Shown: positions 16,326-21,722 of the stretch, one piece after another | Numbering within the stretch: position 1 is the stretch's first letter | How the letters are laid out: every line of letters begins with the position of its first letter | Assembly: GCA_000695325.1 (NCBI GenBank) | Contig: AVPN01000340.1 | Span: forward strand, 39,804-61,525 | DNA from: Pleurobrachia bachei | Lineage: Eukaryota > Ctenophora > Tentaculata > Cydippida > Pleurobrachiidae | Direction of reading: 5' to 3' | Length of the DNA: 21,722 bases | Position numbers and translations under genes: made by a program | Notes under the pieces: model-generated | What the model saw: the letters and a program-made list of their open reading frames with translations, nothing else | Database searches by the model: none | What the model was told of the DNA's origin: nothing

Positions 16326-17222
16326 ATGGTCACTGCAACAGCCCAAGAACTCGAACAGGTTGGTTCAGTGTTAGCCAATCCTGAAACCCCTCTACCCGCC
16401 CGGTTCCGAGCTCTATTCACCCTCATGAACATAGGATCGGACGATGCCGTTGAGAAGATCTGTTCAGTTTTTGGGGATGAATCCGAGTTGTTAAAACACG
16501 AACTCGCATTTTGTCTCGGTCAAATGCAAAAGGAGAGTGCTCTTCCCAAATTGACTGAAGTTCTAGAGGACACTAATCAGCCAATTATTGTGCGTCACGA
16601 GGCTGGGGAAGCTATCGGTGCCATTGGACTTATGAAATCCTTACCACTGTTAGAAAGTTACCTCACGCACGAGAGTCAGGTGTTAAGAGAGACTTGTGAG
16701 TTGGCTGTAGAGCGGATCAAAATGGTCCAAGACACCACAACAGAATCACCATTCTCATCTGTAGATCCCGCACCAGCTTTCAACAAAGACAAAACAGTAC
16801 CGGAACTGAAAGACATTCTAACCAGTACCTCACACAGTCTGTTTGACCGATATCGTGCCATGTTCTCGCTACGGAATATCGGAACTCCTGAATCAATCGA
16901 CGGTCTAGTTGCCGGGTTGGATTGTGCTGACAGTGCCCTGCTCCGGCACGAGGTAGCATATGTCCTGGGCCAACTGGCTGACTCTCATGCCATTCCGGGG
17001 CTAGCAGCTAAGTTACGTGATCTGGATGATGATCCGATGGTGAGGCATGAGTGTGCTGAGGCTCTGGGTGCGCTGGAAAGTGCCGAAAGTAGGAAAATTC
17101 TGAGTGATCATTTGACTGACCGGGATGTGATTGTGAAGCAGAGTTGTGAGATTGCACTGGATATGAATCAAGATGAGTTTCAGTATGCGGATACCTTGCA
17201 GAATCTGAGGAACGGGAGTTAA
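16326..17222 (+). CDS. DOHH: deoxyhypusine hydroxylase
   Basis: DOHH is a cytosolic HEAT-repeat di-iron monooxygenase that hydroxylates deoxyhypusine on eIF5A, finishing the hypusine needed for translation elongation. The 298-residue product is the usual length (human 302). All four His-Glu iron ligands are visible: H58-E59 (LLKHELAFCLGQ), H91-E92 (VRHEAGEAIGAIG), H208-E209 (LLRHEVAYVLGQ) and H241-E242 (VRHECAEALGAL). The two halves are joined near residues 135-150, and the end is EFQYADTLQNLR. The gene is intronless in its coding part. The ATG comes two bases after a TAG acceptor-like site at the end of a pyrimidine tract, so a 5' UTR intron or trans-splicing is likely. Its 3' half is repeated at 19510-19993. 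Confidence 0.97.
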   Translation: MVTATAQELEQVGSVLANPETPLPARFRALFTLMNIGSDDAVEKICSVFGDESELLKHELAFCLGQMQKESALPKLTEVLEDTNQPIIVRHEAGEAIGAIGLMKSLPLLESYLTHESQVLRETCELAVERIKMVQDTTTESPFSSVDPAPAFNKDKTVPELKDILTSTSHSLFDRYRAMFSLRNIGTPESIDGLVAGLDCADSALLRHEVAYVLGQLADSHAIPGLAAKLRDLDDDPMVRHECAEALGALESAESRKILSDHLTDRDVIVKQSCEIALDMNQDEFQYADTLQNLRNGS

Positions 17223-17620
17223 TTAGAGGTTAATTAACGGGAAGTTAATGGGAAGTTAATCAAGGTTTTCAATTAACTTCTCAACCCCCCTTTTTCCCCC
17301 GGAGTTTTTTTAATGAATAGCTCACTGCTGTGACCCAGTGGCTACACATGCCCTTTTTTGTTGTCTAAATGATGTGTTTTGTATTTATTTATTGGTTTTA
17401 GAGATACCTTTATATATTGGGTGCGTGTGTGTATTACTCTGCATTGCATGCTGAAGAACTCACGTCTCACATGTGTTAGCATATTGTGTAAATCACTGTA
17501 CATATATCTTATATAGGCGATCTGCAAATGTCATAGCCAGCGCTCAAATCCCCTCGTGAGTGGAGAAAGTGTGATACGCTGTCCAAAACACCATTGGTAG
17601 ATCACAAGGAAATACTGTTC
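17223..17620. other. DOHH 3' flank (repeated at 19994-20391)
   Basis: AT-rich 3' UTR region opening with several GTTAATTAA/GGAAGTTAAT repeats (17230-17275). No AATAAA on the plus strand close to the stop; ATTTATTTATTG at about 17385 is the only AU-rich element. Nothing coding seen. Confidence 0.5.
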
Positions 17621-17690
17621 CCTGATTGGCTGATAACCAGTCACGTGACCAAAATAACGAGTTCTAATTGGTTGTTTACTTGTGTTGGTA
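17620..17690 (+). promoter_or_regulatory. NOS1AP proximal promoter: CCAAT - CLEAR E-box - CCAAT (repeated at 20391-20461)
   Basis: An inverted CCAAT box (GATTGGCTG, about 17625-17633), the perfect palindrome GTCACGTGAC (about 17640-17649, the TFEB/MITF-type CLEAR consensus) and a second inverted CCAAT (TAATTGG, about 17665) lie within 80 bp upstream of the exon 1 ATG. The arrangement is duplicated unchanged in the second copy. Confidence 0.6.
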
Positions 17691-17697
17691 GATCACC

Positions 17698-18782
17698 ATG
17701 AGCAGACTAGCAAGATTCAGGAACCGCCGTCTCAGACGTGAGTAATGTGGGCTGTGGTGAGAGAGGGTGAGGCAAGTACAAACACCTTTAATACAAAGAA
17801 AGATGCACTGCTCTCTCGCCCTCCCTTTCCTTGGAAAGTAATATAGTTGAAATTTTTAACCAAGGTACAGGCTAGAAGGCCGTGTACTAAGATATCCTTC
17901 GCGCCTTACATACTCTCTATCGAAATCAAGTTCCTGGTAATCTTAAGACTTGAACTTAAAAGTATTGGAAAGATGAGATTTTTCTCTATCCAACGCAACC
18001 AAGATCAAGTCTTTATCTTATCAGGAACGGGAGATATGAGCGAAAACATTTAGCACACGCAAATCGAATTTCGTAAATATGCGCGTACGCGCGGCCCCCT
18101 GTCCCCTGATTACTTATTTCAACTATAAGTAATAACTATCAGATACCCTATCTCACCCTTTGGCAAAACCGATGTAAATTAATAATTCTGAGCTTTTTTT
18201 TTGCGTGTCAGCCTATCCTAATAAACTCTTAGACGAGTGTGTCGCTGATGATTGTGTATGTGACTAACGTAGCAATCTTAGAACTTGCTACTCTCCTTTC
18301 TCTCTCCCCCTCGCTAACTCTCTCCCTCGCTATCTCTCCCTCCTCCCTCTCTTTCTCCCTGGAAGGATGTTGGGTTGACAGGAAAATGTCAATACCGACA
18401 AATAGAGTATTATATCTCAAGCCATTTTCCCGCCTGCAATAAAGCATTTTCTATCTTTTAAACTGAATAATTGAAATTGGCATTTGAACTGATAATTGAA
18501 ATTCTACACTTTCTCAACAATATGATGGAAGTCAACCTAGTTTTGTGCCTCTCACCCAATTTTACCTAAGTTATATAATTTAAGCTTGCCTTGCTCGACC
18601 CCTCTCACTCATATCTCCCATGCAATACTTCATTTACCTACTAATTGTGAATTAACTGTGAATTAATACATCACCCCGCAGGAGGAACGGGTAAGTACGA
18701 GGTTGTTGAGGATGGCTATGACGTCAGGTTACCCCTTCACAATGATGATATCTTCCAACATGGCATCTCCTTCGCTGTCAAG
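17698..18782 (+). CDS. NOS1AP: NOS1AP/CAPON-like adaptor, exons 1-2, first copy
   Basis: Exon 1 (17698-17737) encodes MSRLARFRNRRLR and ends C|GTGAGT. Exon 2 (18682-18782) follows CCCCGCAG and ends AAG|GTAGGG. Joined, they give a basic start, then GKYEVVEDGYDVRLPLHNDD and IFQHGISFAVK. This matches the NOS1AP N-terminus ([33 protein letters not shown]), which leads into the PTB domain. NOS1AP links nNOS to PTB-bound partners such as Scribble and Dexras. The remaining exons are not in the window. The intron of 944 bp holds an AT-rich stretch, a pyrimidine run and AATAAA at about 18220 and 18438. Exon 2 also contains an internal perfect donor (GGGTAAGTA at 18690-18698). Confidence 0.85.
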
Positions 18783-18917
18783 GTAGGGAGAAAGAGAGAG
18801 GGGGAGACAGAGATAGGGAGAGAGATAAGGAGAGGAGAGAGAGGGAGAGTGATAGAAAGAGAGGGCATCTTGCACCATATGTTCGCCTGATTTAGCATGT
18901 TACCGGGGGGGGTCCCA

Positions 18918-18990
18918 TGGCATACTTTGGTATACTTTGGTATATTCCACAACATTTTCAGCGATTTTCCATATACCAAAGTATACCAAA
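18918..18990. repeat. inverted head of the decamer satellite
   Basis: About 2.5 units in the opposite orientation (CATACTTTGGTATACTTTGG from 18920) face the start of the main array across about 25 bp, so a hairpin can form. The same inverted units appear at the right edge of the window (about 21691-21716), ending the second duplication copy. Confidence 0.85.
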
Positions 18991-19208
18991 GTATACCAAA
19001 GTATACCAAAGTATACCAAAGTATACCAAAGTATACCAAAGTATACCAAAGTATACCAAAGTATACCAAAGTATACCAAAGTATACCAAAGTATACCAAA
19101 GTATACCAAAGTATACCAAAGTATACCAAAGTATACCAAAGTATACCAAAGTATACCAAAGTATACCAAAGTATACCAAAGTATACCAAAATATACCAAA
19201 GTATACCA
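18971..19208. repeat. 10-bp satellite (GTATACCAAA)n, about 24 units
   Basis: There are 23 full decamers from 18971 to 19200, all GTATACCAAA except the first and last (ATATACCAAA), then a partial unit. The period equals about one helical turn, with AAA in phase and a GTATAC palindrome in every unit. All three frames on each strand are open, which explains the long Tyr-rich artefact ORFs. It separates the two copies of the 2.77-kb duplication. Confidence 0.98.
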
Positions 19209-19509
19209 TGAAAATCTTGAAAAGGGAAAAATTTTCGCGATAAGATAAAATAATTGACTAAATTTGTAAAACTACATCCTTATTTCGTAATAAATTGGTA
19301 GTATAAAGATTATTAAACGAATTTTTACGTACGAATTACACCATCCGGCCAGTGTTCAAGGCTCAGTGGCCAGGGTTCGATTCCCGGTGAAGGCAATTTT
19401 TGAAAATTTTTTGGAAACTTTACCAAATACTATTTAAACATTTTCTTGACTTTTTAAAACATTTTTTATCATACTTAAATGGGTCCCAATTTGTCAAACC
19501 CCCAGTTTT
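19209..19509. other. AT-rich junction between the 2.77-kb copies
   Basis: Single-copy AT-rich sequence with T-runs and the tRNA-like relic. It ends at the DOHH breakpoint. If the duplication is a tandem array, it may belong to the repeat unit, since the window ends before this could recur. Confidence 0.6.
19345..19401 (+). pseudogene. tRNA-like relic with Pol III B box
   Basis: GGTTCGATTCC at 19374-19384 is a perfect B box/T-loop. It is followed by CCGG, GAAGGCA like a 3' acceptor strand, and TTTTT at 19397. An A-box-like GGCTCAGTGG (19360-19369) lies only a few bases upstream, so the anticodon arm is missing. It is probably a deleted tRNA gene or the head of a tRNA-derived short element; no anticodon can be read. 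Confidence 0.5.
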
Positions 19510-19993
19510 AACAGAATCACCATTCTCATCTGTAGATCCCGCACCAGCTTTCAACAAAGACAAAACAGTACCGGAACTGAAAGACATTCTAACCAGTACC
19601 TCACACAGTCTGTTTGACCGATATCGTGCCATGTTCTCGCTACGGAATATCGGAACTCCTGAATCAATCGACGGTCTAGTTGCCGGGTTGGATTGTGCTG
19701 ACAGTGCCCTGCTCCGGCACGAGGTAGCATATGTCCTGGGCCAACTGGCTGACTCTCATGCCATTCCGGGGCTAGCAGCTAAGTTACGTGATCTGGATGA
19801 TGATCCGATGGTGAGGCATGAGTGTGCTGAGGCTCTGGGTGCGCTGGAAAGTGCCGAAAGTAGGAAAATTCTGAGTGATCATTTGACTGACCGGGATGTG
19901 ATTGTGAAGCAGAGTTGTGAGATTGCACTGGATATGAATCAAGATGAGTTTCAGTATGCGGATACCTTGCAGAATCTGAGGAACGGGAGTTAA
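19510..19993 (+). pseudogene. 5'-truncated DOHH copy (C-terminal half)
   Basis: This segment repeats DOHH from residue about 139 (TESPFSSVDPAPAF) to the stop, with no coding difference that I found. It keeps only the second pair of His-Glu ligands (equivalents of 208/209 and 241/242), so it cannot form the di-iron site alone. The upstream frame is open by chance back to an ATG at 19400, adding about 37 AT-rich-derived residues. The breakpoint sequence TTTAACAG could act as a splice acceptor. It is most likely a passive remnant of the tandem duplication. Confidence 0.85.
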
Positions 19994-20468
19994 TTAGAGG
20001 TTAATTAACGGGAAGTTAATGGGAAGTTAATCAAGGTTTTCAATTAACTTCTCAACCCCCCTTTTTCCCCCGGAGTTTTTTTAATGAATAGCTCACTGCT
20101 GTGACCCAGTGGCTACACATGCCCTTTTTTGTTGTCTAAATGATGTGTTTTGTATTTATTTATTGGTTTTAGAGATACCTTTACATATTGGGTGCGTGTG
20201 TGTATTACTCTGCATTGCATGCTGAAGAACTCACGTCTCACATGTGTTAGCATATTGTGTAAATCACTGTACATATATCTTATATAGGCGATCTGCAAAT
20301 GTCATAGCCAGCGCTCAAATCCCCTCGTGAGTGGAGAAAGTGTGATACGCTGTCCAAAACACCATTGGTAGATCACAAGGAAATACTGTTCCCTGATTGG
20401 CTGATAACCAGTCACGTGACCAAAATAACGAGTTCTAATTGGTTGTTTACTTGTGTTGGTAGATCACC

Positions 20469-21553
20469 ATGAGCAGACTAGCAAGATTCAGGAACCGCCG
20501 TCTCAGACGTGAGTAATGTGGGCTGTGGTGAGAGAGGGTGAGGCAAGTACAAACACCTTTAATACAAAGAAAGATGCACTGCTCTCTCGCCCTCCCTTTC
20601 CTTGGAAAGTAATATAGTTGAAATTTTTAACCAAGGTACAGGCTAGAAGGCCGTGTACTAAGATATCCTTCGCGCCTTACATACTCTCTATCGAAATCAA
20701 GTTCCTGGTAATCTTAAGACTTGAACTTAAAAGCATTGGAAAGATGAAATTTTTCTCTATCCAACGCAACCAAGATCAAGTCTTTATCTTATCAGGAACA
20801 GGAGATATGAGCGAAAACATTTAGCACGCGCAAATCGAATTTTGTAAATATGCGCGTACGCGCGGCCCCCTGTCCCCTGATTACTTATTTCAACTATAAG
20901 TAATAACTATCAGATACCCTATCTCACCCTTTGGCAAAACCGATGTAAATTAATAATTCTGAGCTTTTTTTTTGCGTGTCAGCCTATCCTAATAAACTCT
21001 TAGACGAGTGTGTCGCTGATGATTGTGTATGTGACTAACGTAGCAATCTTAGAACTTGCTACTCTCCTTTCTCTCTCCCCCTCGCTAACTCTCTCCCTCG
21101 CTATCTCTCCCTCCTCCCTCTCTTTCTCCCTGGAAGGATGTTGGGTTGACAGGAAAATGTCAATACCGACAAATAGAGTATTATATCTCAAGCCATTTTC
21201 CCGCCTGCAATAAAGCATTTTCTATCTTTTAAACTGAATAATTGAAATTGGCATTTGAACTGATAATTGAAATTCTACACTTTCTCAACAATATGATGGA
21301 AGTCAACCTAGTTTTGTGCCTCTCACCCAATTTTACCTAAGTTATATAATTTAAGCTTGCCTTGCTCGACCCCTCTCACTCATATCTCCCATGCAATACT
21401 TCATTTACCTACTAATTGTGAATTAACTGTGAATTAATACATCACCCCGCAGGAGGAACGGGTAAGTACGAGGTTGTTGAGGATGGCTATGACGTCAGGT
21501 TACCCCTTCACAATGATGATATCTTCCAACATGGCATCTCCTTCGCTGTCAAG
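20469..21553 (+). CDS. NOS1AP: NOS1AP/CAPON-like adaptor, exons 1-2, second copy
   Basis: This is a second copy, 2771 bp downstream, of exon 1 (20469-20508) and exon 2 (21453-21553), identical in coding sequence. A handful of intron substitutions separate the copies. The promoter is duplicated with it. The rest of the gene should lie beyond 21722, so this may be the proximal promoter and the first copy an alternative distal one. Joining both exon 2 copies has no obvious reading that keeps the PTB frame. Confidence 0.8.
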
Positions 21554-21722
21554 GTAGGGAGAAAGAGAGAGGGGGAGACAGAGATAGGGAGAGAGATAAG
21601 GAGAGGAGAGAGAGGGAGAGTGATAGAAAGAGAGGGCATCTTGCACCATATGTTTTCCTGATTTAGCATGTTACCGGGGGGGGTCCCATGGCATACTTTG
21701 GTATACTTTGGTATATTCCACA

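Larger units (their letters stand above)
16739..21722. repeat. 2.77-kb tandem duplication: DOHH 3' half + NOS1AP promoter and exons 1-2
   Basis: Sequence from 16739 to at least 18951 recurs from 19510 to the window end with a constant offset of 2771 bp and roughly eight substitutions in 2.2 kb (for example T/C at 17423, CG/TT in TGTTCGCC at 18882). It starts abruptly at AACAGAATCACC. Copy 2 is still matching when the window ends, just before the satellite, so further units may follow. Confidence 0.95.

Noticed and set aside
18737-19248. Long Tyr/Ile/Gln-rich frames (YTKVYQSIPK repeats) on both strands
   Set aside because: They are the 10-bp satellite read in every frame; no start context, no flanking domain.
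19400-19993. 197-codon DOHH-like gene with its own start
   Set aside because: The first 37 residues come from AT-rich junction DNA and half the iron ligands are missing.

Overview
The window looks like animal nuclear DNA, probably an early-branching invertebrate; sponge or placozoan is a guess from compact genes and short introns. It has spliced genes with GT-AG introns of mostly 60-300 bp, (GA)n microsatellites and many local tandem duplications. The proteins are eukaryotic, and the PTB-domain protein NOS1AP is animal-type. No bacterial, viral or organellar features were seen.

Layout: (1) 92-14051, minus strand, is a LARP1 gene (La-related protein 1, the cap/TOP-mRNA-binding translation repressor). 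I could join 22 coding exons in frame (993 codons) from the start ATG at 14051 to a DM15 exon near the left edge; the 3' end lies outside the window. (2) Inside a LARP1 intron, on the plus strand, is a small gene for a secreted protein of unknown family (3231-4059). Its last two exons, together with the antisense LARP1 exon 14, have been tandemly duplicated (second set 4665-5291). (3) LARP1 exon 6 lies in a second tandem duplication (8978-10445 and 10573-11970). (4) 14052-15435 is a divergent intergenic region with two abutting perfect palindromes and five copies of GAAAAGCG. (5) On the plus strand follow EMG1/NEP1 (15436-16104), DOHH (16326-17222) and the first two coding exons of a NOS1AP/CAPON homologue (17698-18782). 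(6) The DOHH 3' half plus the NOS1AP promoter and exons 1-2 are repeated with an offset of 2771 bp (19510 to the window end). A 10-bp satellite and a tRNA-like relic sit at the junction.

LARP1, EMG1 (18S rRNA methylation) and DOHH (eIF5A hypusination) all act in ribosome function or translation, so the cluster is thematically coherent.

The strangest signal is in the 1.4-kb duplication around LARP1 exon 6. The two copies align at a constant offset of 1552 bp and are almost identical. Over exactly 51 positions (10294-10344 versus 11846-11896) every base is replaced by its complement in place, not reversed. Ordinary inversion cannot do this. It is either a data-handling artefact or edit, or something with no mechanism I know. 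The second theme is repeated duplication of splice sites and whole exons in LARP1. The clearest case is an 11-copy minisatellite whose every unit carries a copy of the exon 15 3' splice site and the first codons of that exon.
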